Counted from the first letter of the stretch, positions 1 through 7,502 are shown. The stretch: 9,025 nt of DNA from Pseudomonadota bacterium (GCA_023432075.1 JAEYVD010000310.1:1-9025), one strand, 5' to 3'. A program made the numbers and translations. Notes: generated by a model not told the origin, from the letters alone.

Positions 1-40
1 ATGCCGTGCTTGCCTGACCAACTTCGCTAGGAGCTTTCTG

Positions 41-1230
41 ATGTGCCTTGAACACATGTCGCGTCGCGACTGGTTGAAACTCTCGGCCCTGCTGACCGCC
101 GGCGGGGCCGCATCCTTGCTGTCGGCCTTCAATGCACGGGCGCAGTCCGAGCCCGACGCGCCCGTGCGCATCGGCTACCTGCCCATCACCGACGCCGCGC
201 CGCTGCTGGTGGCGCATAACAATGGCCTCTTCGACAAGGCCGGCGTCAAGGCCGAAAAGCCCGTGCTGCTGCGCAGCTGGGCGCAGGTGATCGAAGCCTT
301 CATCTCCGGTCAGGTGAACGTGGTGCATCTGCTATCGCCGATGACGGTTTGGGCGCGCTTTGGCAGCAAGGTGCCCGCCAAGGTGGTGGCCTGGAATCAC
401 GTCGGCGGATCCGGGCTGACCGTGCGCCCGCCGTCAACACCGTTAAGGAACTGGGCGGCAAGACGGTGGCGATCCCGTTCTGGTATTCCATCCACAACGT
501 CATGCTGCAGTACCTGCTGCGTGAAAACGGCCTGACGCCGGTGGCGCGCAAGGACGGCGTGCCGGCCGCCAATGAAGTGAATCTGGTCGTCATGGCGCCC
601 GCGGACATGCCGCCTGCGCTGGCGCAGCAGCGCATCGCGGGCTACATCGTGGCCGAGCCGTTCAACGCGGCAGCAGAAGCCCTGGGCGTGGGCAAGGTGT
701 TGCGCTTTACGGGCGACATCTGGCGCAACCATGCGTGCTGCGTCGTTTTCATGCACGAGCGCGACCTGACGCAGCGGCCGGAATGGTCGCAGAAGGTAGT
801 GGATGCCATTGTGCAGGCGCAACTCTGGATCCGCGACAACCGGGCAGAGACGGCGCGGCTGCTGTCCAAGGAGGGCATCAACCGCTACACCCCGCACACG
901 CTGCCGGCGCTGTCCAAGGTGCTGGCGCCGCCGCCCGAGGACCGCGAGCAGTACCTGGCCAGCGGCGCGATCCGCCATGCCGATTGGGACGAGCGCCGCA
1001 TCGACTTTCAGCCGTATCCGTTTCCCAGCTACACCGAGGAATTGGTGCGGCGGCTGCGCGACACCCTCATCGAGGCGGACCGCGGATTTCTGGCTGACCT
1101 GGATCCGGCCCGCGCGGCGGCCGAGCTGGTGGACGATCGCTATGTCCGGCGGGCAATCGAATCGGCTGGTGGCCTGACTCGATTCGGCTTTCCCGACGCG
1201 TACAACCGGACCGAGCTGGTGCAGGCGTGA
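41..1230 (+). pseudogene. NitT/TauT-type ABC transporter substrate-binding protein, frameshifted
   Basis: Periplasmic solute-binding component of an ABC importer of the NMT1/NrtA-like class; the ligand cannot be told (nitrate, sulfonate and other small organic anions are transported by relatives). The ATG at 41 is preferred over the one at 56 because AGGAG at 29-33 lies 7 bases ahead of it. The N-terminus has a twin-arginine motif (SRRDWLK) followed by a hydrophobic stretch and a likely cleavage near ARA-Q, so Tat export is probable. The family-typical IGYLPITDAAPLLVAH follows. The reading frame breaks at about 425-435, near residue 129: frame 2 carries the protein up to GLTVRP, and frame 1 continues with VNTVKELGGKTVAIPFW up to the TGA at 1228-1230. 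Losing one base (or four) restores a protein of about 396 residues, a normal family length. No other lesion is visible, so this is a recent pseudogene or a sequence error. The stop overlaps the permease start, as expected of one operon. Bases 1-40 may hold the 3' end of an upstream gene, but too little is present to say. Confidence 0.8.
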
Positions 1231-2069
1231 CGGACCGCGAGTTCGTGATGCAGCAGGCGCCGCCCGAGGCGCAGCGGCAGCCCGCGGCGCCTCTGCGCGC
1301 CAAGACGGCTGCGGGAGTGGGCCTGGGCGCGCGCTACGCGCTCGGCCTTGGCGGGTTGGGGCTGCTGCTGGCCCTGTGGTGGCTGGGCACGGAAGTCATG
1401 GCGCCTGCGGGCGGCATGGCGAGGCGTTTTGCGCCCGGGCCCACCTTCGTCAGCCTGGGCGAACTGCTGTCCGGCTCGGACCTGCCTCACCACATCCTGG
1501 TCAGCCTGCGGCGGATCGCGGTTGGATTGGGCTTGGCCTTGGCGATCGGCGTGCCGCTGGGCCTGGCGATCGGCAGTTGGCGCCGGCTGGAAGCGGCCGC
1601 ATCGCCCGCGATGCAATTCCTGCGCATGATCTCCCCGCTGTCGTGGATGCCGATCGCGGTCATGGTGTTTGGCGTGGGCGACGATCCCGTTTACTTCCTG
1701 CTGGCGTTCGCGGCGGTCTGGCCGATCGTGCTGAATACGGCTGCTGGCGTGCAGCAGCTTGATCCGCGCTGGCTGCAATTGGCGCAAAGTGTGGCCGCGA
1801 CCCGCTGGGAGACGCTGCGCAGCGTCATCCTGCCTGGCGTGATGGGCCACATCCTGACCGGCGTGCGGCTGGCGATCGGCATTCTGTGGATCGTCCTGGT
1901 CCCGTGCGAAATGCTGGGCGTGTCGGCCGGCATGGGGTACTTCATCCTGGACACGCGCGACCGGCTGGCGTATTCGGAACTGATGGCGATGGTGCTGATG
2001 ATTGGCGTGCTGGGCTTTTTGCTGGATGCCAGCGCCCGGGCGCTGTACCGGTACTGGCGCGGGCAGTAG
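1227..2069 (+). CDS. ABC transporter permease, NitT/TauT (SsuC/NrtB-like) type
   Basis: Inner-membrane channel subunit of the importer whose binding protein is encoded just upstream. The 280-residue product has about six hydrophobic segments (roughly residues 36-56, 98-116, 127-149, 155-173, 207-226 and 250-270), the usual fold of the binding-protein-dependent transport permease domain. Between segments 4 and 5 is the cytoplasmic EAA-type loop (about 187-206: AATRWETLRSVILP), where the ATPase docks; the canonical E-A-A...G...P pattern is degenerate here, with R/W in place of the usual small residues. The GTG at 1227 overlaps the upstream TGA (GTGA), suggesting translational coupling. An ATG at 1248 is an alternative start, and neither has a strong ribosome binding site. 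No ATPase gene lies downstream, so it must be upstream or elsewhere. Class assignment is firm; substrate is unknown. Confidence 0.85.
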   Translation: MTDREFVMQQAPPEAQRQPAAPLRAKTAAGVGLGARYALGLGGLGLLLALWWLGTEVMAPAGGMARRFAPGPTFVSLGELLSGSDLPHHILVSLRRIAVGLGLALAIGVPLGLAIGSWRRLEAAASPAMQFLRMISPLSWMPIAVMVFGVGDDPVYFLLAFAAVWPIVLNTAAGVQQLDPRWLQLAQSVAATRWETLRSVILPGVMGHILTGVRLAIGILWIVLVPCEMLGVSAGMGYFILDTRDRLAYSELMAMVLMIGVLGFLLDASARALYRYWRGQ

Positions 2070-2075
2070 CGATCC

Positions 2076-2091
2076 TGGCGCCCCTTCGCCA
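2076..2091. terminator. Small hairpin between convergent genes
   Basis: TGGCG (2076-2080) and CGCCA (2087-2091) form a perfect 5-bp stem around the loop CCCCTT. It lies in the 26-base gap between the permease stop and the stop of the minus-strand secreted protein. There is no T-tract on either side, so if it ends transcription at all it would be a weak or factor-assisted terminator. Confidence 0.2.
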
Positions 2092-2095
2092 CCCG

Positions 2096-2557
2096 CTACT
2101 TGCGCGCGCTTTTCCCGTTGGCCGCGCACACCAGGTCGCGCAGCCGGCGCTGCACCGGGTCGCGCGTGACGGGGGCATTGCGGATGCCCGCCACCGGAAT
2201 CGATTCGACGATCGCACCGGTGGCATCGTTGCCGGCATGGTGCAGGACCTCGGTGACCGTGTACGTGTTGGCGCCGCAGTTCAACGTCACCGGCTGGGTG
2301 ACCGAGCCGTAGGGCTGTCCGTTGGCCTCGGAAATCCGGGGCTGGGCGTAGAACCAGGCCACCGTCACTGCCCTGACCTCCGGACTTTCCGACACGGTGC
2401 GGATCGAATTGCTGTCATAGAACACGCCCGGCATCGCCTGCGGGTCGACCGGCACCCAGGCCGGATCGTTGGCGGCGGCGCCCTGCGCGATCGGGCTGCC
2501 GCTGGCCGCCACAAACAGGGCCAGGGCGAAGAGGGCGGCGGGAGGCCTTGCAGTCAT
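2096..2557 (-). CDS. Small secreted protein, surface-adhesin E-like, function unknown
   Basis: A 153-residue predicted exported protein. It starts with a charged N-terminus and an Ala/Leu-rich hydrophobic core (TARPPAALFALALFVAASG), consistent with a Sec signal peptide cleaved near AQG-A. The mature part opens with W-V-P-V, has a short motif around VFYDSNSIRTV and two cysteines (LNCGANTY and LVCAANGK) that could form one disulfide. This layout resembles the surface-adhesin protein E domain found in small proteobacterial envelope proteins, but that match is from memory of the pattern and is tentative. The frame is open to an ATG at 2611. I choose the ATG at 2557 because it directly precedes the signal peptide, has GGAA about 6 bases upstream, and because the TATACT at 2627-2622 would start transcription almost on top of the 2611 codon. 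It is divergent from the Asp-box gene and convergent with the permease. Confidence 0.65.
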   Translation of the reverse strand: MTARPPAALFALALFVAASGSPIAQGAAANDPAWVPVDPQAMPGVFYDSNSIRTVSESPEVRAVTVAWFYAQPRISEANGQPYGSVTQPVTLNCGANTYTVTEVLHHAGNDATGAIVESIPVAGIRNAPVTRDPVQRRLRDLVCAANGKSARK

Positions 2558-2621
2558 GGGCGATTCCGTGGTGTCGGGGGCAGGGGCGCGCGTCCGGCAA
2601 GACGTGAGCATGCGTTACGCC

Positions 2622-2627
2622 AGTATA
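2622..2627 (-). promoter_or_regulatory. Candidate -10 box for the minus-strand secreted protein
   Basis: Reading on the minus strand the bases are TATACT, five of six matches to the sigma-70 -10 consensus, in an otherwise GC-rich divergent gap (2558-2697). No good -35 is seen 16-18 bases upstream. A second AT-rich hexamer, TATAGT at 2648-2653 on the plus strand, could serve the divergent gene but also lacks a convincing -35. Confidence 0.3.
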
Positions 2628-2697
2628 GAGAACCGGGCGCAACGCGCTATAGTTCCGTCCGTTCGATAAATGGCTGGCGGCGCGGGGGGCTGGCATT

Positions 2698-4125
2698 ATG
2701 CCCAGGATGCCTGGACCCAAGACCATCAGACTCGTGGCCGCCGGCCTTGCGGTCATTACCGCCGCCGTGCTGGCCCGGGGCATCTATCAGATCATCCCGA
2801 TGGGCGATCCGCTGCCGCGCAGCGAGTTCGTGGGCGAACTGAACGGCCCCGCGCTGGCCTCATACTCGCGGGTTGCCATCCAGCGTTTCGGCGAGCGCCA
2901 ATTGCTGACTGGCCAACTTTTGGTCACCGCCAAGGATATCGAGGGCCTCGCGCAGGCGCCGGTGCTGGACACGCAGGTTCCGGCCCTGAAGGAACGCCTG
3001 CAGAAGCAGCGGATCCGGCTGGCGCAAGCCGGCGCGATCACCACCCTGGCGCACGGCCAGGGCGACCTGGCCCTGACCATGTTGCAGACCGGCCGCACCA
3101 CCACCGATGCGCGCAACCTGATTTATGGGGGCCACGGCACGGGCGTGTTCGAGCTGCTGGGCTCCATCAGCGGCGATACCGGCGTGACCCTGATTGGCGC
3201 GCCGGGCGGCGAGCCGCTGTACCTCGTCACAAGCACGCTGCGCAGTTCGGGCGAAGGCGATCAGCCGCCCGCCTGGGACACTCTGCGTTCGGACGACCTG
3301 GGCGCCACGTGGACCTATGATCCCGATGTAACGTTGGGCGTGCCGCAGCAGCACACCGTTTTTCTGACCGACCGGCTGGCGATTGCGCTGGAACACCACG
3401 AGACGGGCGTGCGCCTGCTCTACAGCTGCGACGGCGCCAAGCGCTGGGCGGCCACACGCCTGAAGGAACAGGTCTGGCCGGATTCGGGCGCCTTCGAGCG
3501 CAGGTTTGCCGAGACGGCGGAGCGGGACCGCAAGGCCTACGGCGTCGAGCAGCTTGGCTATGGCTGGTCGTTGTACCCGCTGGACGAGACGCGCGCGGTG
3601 GGCTGGAGCTGGCGCACTCGGGTGCGTCCCGAAGGCCAGGAGGCGCCCCAATTGATCGAGACGCGGCGCTTCGAGGTGCAATTCCAGGAAGGCGCGTCGC
3701 CCGCGTTCCGCATTACCCCGGAGGTGCCTCGGGTTCCCTCGCAGGATGCCCATGCGCTCCTGACGCGTGACCAGCCCGTGTTCGAGACCGAGGGCGACAG
3801 CATTTACCAGCTCGACAAGTCGGGGATGGCTTGGGTGAAGCGGTCGCGGTCGCCCAATGTGCGCGGCGCCTCGTCCTGGATCGGGCAGGCGTGGTTCGGC
3901 CGCAATGCGTGGGTCATCAAGACCTACGCCGAGCACCTGTTTTCGGGCGCCGACTACACCAAGACCTACTTTTACAGCCGCGACAAGGGCCGCTCCTGGC
4001 GGCCGTTCCAGTTGTCGCACGCACAGGAACGCGGGCTGCTCGGCCTGGACCAGACCGGCGACGCGCTGTTGTCGCTTGCCGAGCGCGGCGGCAAAACCGT
4101 CATCCAGCGCTATCCGCTGGACTGA
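2698..4125 (+). CDS. Membrane-anchored Asp-box (BNR) repeat protein, function unknown
   Basis: A 475-residue protein not recognised as any characterised family. A basic N-terminus (MPRMPGPK) and one hydrophobic segment (about residues 11-33) predict a signal anchor or uncleaved signal peptide, leaving the bulk in the periplasm. Three Asp-box motifs of the S-x-D-x-G-x-T-W type are visible: SDDLGATW (198-205, canonical), SCDGAKRW (243-250, degenerate) and SRDKGRSW (427-434, canonical but Ser for Thr). Such motifs mark beta-propeller blades in sialidases, photosynthesis assembly factors and many uncharacterised proteins. They are structural, so they do not show that the protein is a glycosidase. 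Residues 50-130 are a Leu/Gln-rich, possibly helical region with no cysteine. The start at 2698 follows a run of six G (2684-2689) at a workable distance; an ATG at 2707 is possible. It stands alone as a transcription unit, convergent with the GntR gene. Confidence 0.75.
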   Translation: MPRMPGPKTIRLVAAGLAVITAAVLARGIYQIIPMGDPLPRSEFVGELNGPALASYSRVAIQRFGERQLLTGQLLVTAKDIEGLAQAPVLDTQVPALKERLQKQRIRLAQAGAITTLAHGQGDLALTMLQTGRTTTDARNLIYGGHGTGVFELLGSISGDTGVTLIGAPGGEPLYLVTSTLRSSGEGDQPPAWDTLRSDDLGATWTYDPDVTLGVPQQHTVFLTDRLAIALEHHETGVRLLYSCDGAKRWAATRLKEQVWPDSGAFERRFAETAERDRKAYGVEQLGYGWSLYPLDETRAVGWSWRTRVRPEGQEAPQLIETRRFEVQFQEGASPAFRITPEVPRVPSQDAHALLTRDQPVFETEGDSIYQLDKSGMAWVKRSRSPNVRGASSWIGQAWFGRNAWVIKTYAEHLFSGADYTKTYFYSRDKGRSWRPFQLSHAQERGLLGLDQTGDALLSLAERGGKTVIQRYPLD

Positions 4126-4152
4126 GGGGGCTGGCAGGTCGCGCGCCGGCAG

Positions 4153-4842
4153 TTAGTCGGCCACCACGTACTCGGGATAGCGCTTGCAGATTTCCGCCAC
4201 CTGGCTGAGCGTGCCGGACAGGTGCTCGCGCAGCACCTGCTGCGCCCGCGCCGGGTCTTGCGCGGCGATGGCATCCAGCAGTCGCTGATGATCGTCCAGG
4301 ATGCGTTCGGCCTTGCCTGTGTCGGGCAGATGCAGCCGACGCAACCGGTCCAGATGGCCGCTGTACCGCTGGGCCATCTCCCACAGGCTGGCCACGCCGG
4401 CGGCTTCGTGCATATCGCGGTGAAATGCCTGGTCCGCATTGATGAACTGCTGGTATTGCCCGCTGGCATGGGCGGCGCGCTGCAGGTCGATGGAGGACTG
4501 CAGGCGCTGGAGCAGCAGCGGGTCGGCCCGCTGGGCCAGCAGGTGGACGATTTCCAGCTCCAGCGAGCGGCGCAGGAAATGCGCCTGGCGCGCGGCGGCG
4601 ATGTCGATCCGGCTGACCACCGTGGTGTGCTGCGGATAGATTTCGACCAGGGCTTCCTCGGCCAGGCGCATGAGCGCGTCGCGGATGGGCGTCTGGCTCA
4701 GGCCGTAGCAGTCAGCCAGCGTGACGCGCGACAGCGGCGCGCCGGGCGCGAGCTCCAGCGAGATGATCTGGCGCCGCAGGTGGTCGAAAACCTGGGGCGC
4801 CGCGTGGCGGGAGCGATCCAGTCTGAGCTTTTGGCTTTGCAT
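4153..4842 (-). CDS. GntR-family transcriptional regulator, FCD subfamily
   Basis: A 229-residue DNA-binding regulator with the standard two-domain build. The N-terminal winged helix-turn-helix spans about residues 13-76, including the GntR signature region around LSQTPIRDALMRL, where the recognition helix lies. The C-terminal FCD helical sensor domain spans about 85-215. The FCD metal/ligand positions appear present: D137 and H141 (ADQAFHRD), H185 (DDHQRLL) and H207 (REHLSG). Members of this group commonly sense small carboxylates such as sugar acids or their breakdown products, usually as repressors released by the inducer. The gene is divergent from the dehydratase operon across a 139-base gap that holds a clear palindrome, so it most likely controls that operon and itself. 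The only plausible start is the ATG at 4842; the ribosome binding site in front of it is weak. Confidence 0.9.
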   Translation of the reverse strand: MQSQKLRLDRSRHAAPQVFDHLRRQIISLELAPGAPLSRVTLADCYGLSQTPIRDALMRLAEEALVEIYPQHTTVVSRIDIAAARQAHFLRRSLELEIVHLLAQRADPLLLQRLQSSIDLQRAAHASGQYQQFINADQAFHRDMHEAAGVASLWEMAQRYSGHLDRLRRLHLPDTGKAERILDDHQRLLDAIAAQDPARAQQVLREHLSGTLSQVAEICKRYPEYVVAD

Positions 4843-4916
4843 CAGGTAAGCGTGTCCGGGTCCCGCGAGGGGAAAGGCTGATAACGAATGTCGCAGTGTA
4901 GCGGGTTTTCACCTAG

Positions 4917-4945
4917 CTGACGCACTAATGTATTAGTGTTTAAAT
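4917..4945 (+). promoter_or_regulatory. Candidate sigma-70 promoter of the dehydratase operon
   Basis: CTGACG (4917-4922) matches the -35 consensus at four positions and TTAAAT (4940-4945) matches the -10 at four, with an exact 17-base spacer. The start of transcription would be near 4952, leaving a leader of about 30 bases before the ATG at 4982. Both boxes are imperfect, but the ideal spacing and the position directly upstream of the operon support the call. Confidence 0.45.
4923..4938. promoter_or_regulatory. Palindromic operator candidate for the divergent FCD regulator
   Basis: CACTAAT and ATTAGTG are perfect 7-base inverted arms around a central GT. This AT-rich palindrome stands out in GC-rich DNA, lies between the divergent regulator and operon, and has the short, two-fold symmetric form usual for dimeric GntR/FCD proteins. 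It occupies almost the whole spacer (4923-4939) between the proposed -35 and -10, so a bound dimer should block RNA polymerase. I found no second copy in the window by eye. Confidence 0.65.
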
Positions 4946-4981
4946 GCCTTCACTCCGACTTCCGCATCCCTCGTATCTCCC

Positions 4982-6715
4982 ATGAAACGCACCTACGAAA
5001 GCTTGCGCAGCGCCGCCTGGATGGCCAAGGACGACCTGCGTTCATTCGGCCACCGCTCCCGCATGATGCAGATGGGCTACGGCCCGGACGATTGGGCCGG
5101 ACGCCCGGTCATCGCCATCATCAACACCTGGTCCGACCTGAATCCCTGTCACAGCCATTTCAAGCAGCGAGTCGAAGACGTCAAACGCGGCGTGTTCCAG
5201 GCCGGCGGCTTTCCGGTGGAACTGCCCGCCATTTCGGTGTCCGAATCCTTCGTCAAGCCCACCACCATGCTGTATCGCAACTTCCTGGCGATGGAGACCG
5301 AGGAATTGCTGCGCAGCCACCCCGTGGACGGCGCGGTGCTGATGGGCGGCTGCGACAAGACGACGCCCGGCCTCATCATGGGCGCCATCAGCGCCGGCCT
5401 GCCTTGCGTCTACGTGCCCGCGGGCCCCATGCTGCGCGGCAATTGGAAGGGCAAGATCCTGGGGTCCGGATCGGATGCCTGGAAGCTCTGGGACGAACGC
5501 CGCGCCGGCAAGATCACGCAGGAGCAATGGACGGAAGTGGAAGGCGGCATTGCCCGCAGCTACGGCACCTGCATGACGATGGGCACGGCCAGCACCATGA
5601 CCGCCATCGCCGAGGCCATCGGCATGACGCTGCCCGGCGCCTCGTCGATCCCGGCGGCGGACGTGAACCACATGCGCATGTCGGCCGAATGCGGCCGGCG
5701 TGTCGTCGAGATGGTCTGGGACGACCTGACGCCGCAGCGCATCCTGAGCGTGGCCTCGTTCAAGAACGCCATCAATGTCGCCATGGCGATGGGCTGTTCC
5801 ACCAATGCCATCGTCCACCTGGTCGCCATGTCGCGCCGCGCGGGCTGCGCGGTGGGGTTGGACGACTTCGATGCGGCGAGCCGCAAGGTGCCCGTGATCG
5901 CCAACATCCGGCCCAGCGGCGATACCTACCTGATGGAAGACTTCTATTACGCGGGCGGGCTGCCGGCGCTGATGTCCCGCCTGCAGGATGACCACCTGGA
6001 CCTGTCGGCCATGACGGTCACCGGCAAGACGCTGGGCGAGAACATCGCGGGCGCCGAGGTCTACAACGACGACGTGATCCGCAAGCTGGACGAGGCGATC
6101 TACGACGAGGGCGCGCTGGCCGTGCTGCGCGGCAACATCGCGCCAGACGGCTGCGTGATCAAGCCCAGTGCATGCGCGCCGCAATACCTGCGTCACACGG
6201 GGCCGGCGCTGGTCTTTGACGACTATCCCAGCATGAAGGCCGCCGTCGAGGACGAAAACCTGGACGTGACCGCCGACCACATCATGATCCTGCGCAATGC
6301 CGGCCCGCAGGGCGGTCCGGGCATGCCGGAATGGGGCATGCTGCCCATCCCCACCAAGCTGGTCAAGCAGGGGGTTCGCGACATGCTGCGCCTGTCCGAT
6401 GCGCGCATGAGCGGCACGAGCTACGGCGCCTGCATCCTGCACGTTGCGCCGGAAAGCTACATCGGCGGGCCCTTGGCGCTGGTGAAGACGGGCGACACGA
6501 TCACCGTGGACGTGCCCGCGCGCACCATCAACCTGAACATCAGCGACGAGGAGCTGGCTGCGCGCCGCGCCGCCTGGACGCCGCCGCCCAAGCGCTACGA
6601 GCGTGGCTACGGCTGGATGTACTCCCGGCACATCCTTCAGGCCAACGACGGCTGCGACTTCGATTTCCTGGAAACGGAATTCGGCGCGCCCGTGCCCGAG
6701 CCCGCGATCTTCTGA
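4982..6715 (+). CDS. IlvD/Edd-family dehydratase, L-arabinonate-dehydratase type
   Basis: A 577-residue cytosolic [Fe-S] enzyme that removes water from a sugar acid to give a 2-keto-3-deoxy acid, as in non-phosphorylating pentose oxidation. Three cysteines sit where this family binds its cluster: C56 (NPCHSH), C124 (GGCDKTTPG) and C197 (SYGTCMTMG). D125 and K126 are in the Mg-binding position, and S477 and T479 (DARMSGTSYG) match the catalytic serine region. Length and the TWSDLNPCHSHF, CDKTTPGLIMGA and GSGSDAWK-type segments fit the pentonate-dehydratase branch (about 580 residues), rather than dihydroxyacid dehydratase IlvD or 6-phosphogluconate dehydratase Edd, which are longer or differ in these loops. 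The exact sugar acid (L-arabinonate, D-xylonate, D-fuconate and others) cannot be fixed from sequence. It is the first gene of the operon. The ATG at 4982 has no purine-rich Shine-Dalgarno sequence ahead of it, which is unusual for a leading gene. Confidence 0.9.
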   Translation: MKRTYESLRSAAWMAKDDLRSFGHRSRMMQMGYGPDDWAGRPVIAIINTWSDLNPCHSHFKQRVEDVKRGVFQAGGFPVELPAISVSESFVKPTTMLYRNFLAMETEELLRSHPVDGAVLMGGCDKTTPGLIMGAISAGLPCVYVPAGPMLRGNWKGKILGSGSDAWKLWDERRAGKITQEQWTEVEGGIARSYGTCMTMGTASTMTAIAEAIGMTLPGASSIPAADVNHMRMSAECGRRVVEMVWDDLTPQRILSVASFKNAINVAMAMGCSTNAIVHLVAMSRRAGCAVGLDDFDAASRKVPVIANIRPSGDTYLMEDFYYAGGLPALMSRLQDDHLDLSAMTVTGKTLGENIAGAEVYNDDVIRKLDEAIYDEGALAVLRGNIAPDGCVIKPSACAPQYLRHTGPALVFDDYPSMKAAVEDENLDVTADHIMILRNAGPQGGPGMPEWGMLPIPTKLVKQGVRDMLRLSDARMSGTSYGACILHVAPESYIGGPLALVKTGDTITVDVPARTINLNISDEELAARRAAWTPPPKRYERGYGWMYSRHILQANDGCDFDFLETEFGAPVPEPAIF

Positions 6716-6759
6716 TTTCGTTCATCACCCCACATCCGCCCCAAACTTCCGGAGCCATC

Positions 6760-7479
6760 GTGTCCCAAATGAATCCCGAAACCCGCGCCAGGCTGGCCGG
6801 CGTCAGCACCGCCACCCTGTGCACGGCGCTGTTCAAGCGCGGCCTGCGCAACCAGTTCATCCAGGACGTGCGGCCGCTGAACGCCAACCTGCCCAACATG
6901 GTGGGCCCGGCCTTCACGCTGCGCTACATCCCGGCGCGCGAAGACCTGAACACCATCAAGGTCTTCGAGGATCGCGCGCATCCGCAGCGCGCCGCGGTCG
7001 AGACCTGCCCGGAAGGCGCGGTGTTCGTCATCGACAGCCGCAAGGACGCGCGCGCAGCCTCCGCGGGCTCCATCCTGGTCACCCGGCTGATGAAGCGCGG
7101 CGTGGCGGGCGTGGTGACCGACGGCGGCTTTCGAGACTCGCCGGAAATCGCCGAGATGGGCTTTCCCGCGTATCACCAGCGTCCCTCCGCACCCACCAAC
7201 CTGACCCTGCACCAGGCGCTTGACATCAATGCGCCCATCGGCTGCGGCGACGTGGCGGTGTGGCCGGGCGATATCGTCGTGGGCGACCGTGAGGGCGTGG
7301 TGGTCATCCCCGCGCACCTGGCCGACGAGATCGCCATCGAAGCCGTGGAAATGACGGCCTTCGAGGACTTCGTGACCAGTCAGGTGCAAGGCGGCGCATC
7401 CATCCTTGGCCTGTATCCGCCTACCGACCCGGGCACCAAGGACAAGTTCGCCGCCTGGCGCAAAGAACAGGGCCGCTGA
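6760..7479 (+). CDS. RraA-fold protein, likely HMG/CHA-type or keto-deoxy-acid aldolase
   Basis: A 239-residue protein of the RraA/demethylmenaquinone-methyltransferase-like fold, which includes class II 4-hydroxy-4-methyl-2-oxoglutarate (HMG) aldolases. Visible family marks are GVSTATLCTALFKRG-type N-terminal helix (about 14-28), SAGSILVTRLMKRGVAGVVTDGGFRD (101-126, in two halves) and PGDIVVGDREGVVVIP (169-184). R125-D126 in GGFRD is the substrate/metal-binding pair of the aldolases; Escherichia coli RraA, the RNase E inhibitor, has R-Q here as I recall it, so an enzyme is more likely than an RNase regulator. The GTG at 6760 is chosen because GGAG (6751-6754) lies 5 bases ahead; an ATG at 6769 is possible. 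It is 44 bases downstream of the dehydratase. Cleavage of the dehydratase product to pyruvate plus an aldehyde is my inference from this position. Confidence 0.8.
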   Translation: MSQMNPETRARLAGVSTATLCTALFKRGLRNQFIQDVRPLNANLPNMVGPAFTLRYIPAREDLNTIKVFEDRAHPQRAAVETCPEGAVFVIDSRKDARAASAGSILVTRLMKRGVAGVVTDGGFRDSPEIAEMGFPAYHQRPSAPTNLTLHQALDINAPIGCGDVAVWPGDIVVGDREGVVVIPAHLADEIAIEAVEMTAFEDFVTSQVQGGASILGLYPPTDPGTKDKFAAWRKEQGR

Positions 7480-7487
7480 GCCTTGCC

Positions 7488-7502
7488 GCCGGCGCTGCCG
7501 GC
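7488..7502 (+). other. GC-rich hairpin between aldolase-like gene and receptor gene
   Basis: GCCGG (7488-7492) and CCGGC (7498-7502) can pair around the loop CGCTG in the 62-base gap. No U-run follows (the next bases are ACCCCCAAAC), so it is not a classic terminator. It might be an mRNA-stabilising or partial-attenuation element that sets receptor level apart from enzyme level, but a chance GC hairpin is equally possible. Confidence 0.2.

Noticed and set aside
1..30. 3' end of an upstream gene, possibly the ABC ATPase
   Set aside because: Frame 1 stops at 28-30 and frame 3 at 15-17, but the few codons available match nothing recognisable, so no feature is called.
420..440. Programmed ribosomal frameshift in the binding protein
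   Set aside because: There is no slippery heptamer, no stop codon close behind the junction in frame 2 (that frame runs on to about 535) and no reason for recoding in this family.
349..1230. Separate gene beginning at the ATG at 349
   Set aside because: The first 27 or so residues are an out-of-frame reading of the upstream coding sequence, and the rest is the C-terminal two thirds of the binding protein. It is the 3' part of the frameshifted gene.
1140..2129. 329-codon minus-strand open frame opposite the permease
   Set aside because: The product is full of His, Arg, Gln and Asp, lacks any fold signature, and lies opposite a clear six-helix permease.
2860..4020. 386-codon open frame on the minus strand opposite the Asp-box gene
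   Set aside because: It has the same shadow character, with low-complexity Arg/Ala/Leu/Gln composition, while the plus strand has a signal anchor and Asp-box motifs.
5042..6631. 529-codon open frame on the minus strand inside the dehydratase gene
   Set aside because: It is the mirror of a highly GC-ending gene. The translation is rich in His, Arg, Gln and Ala with no domain, and the opposite strand carries a clear enzyme.
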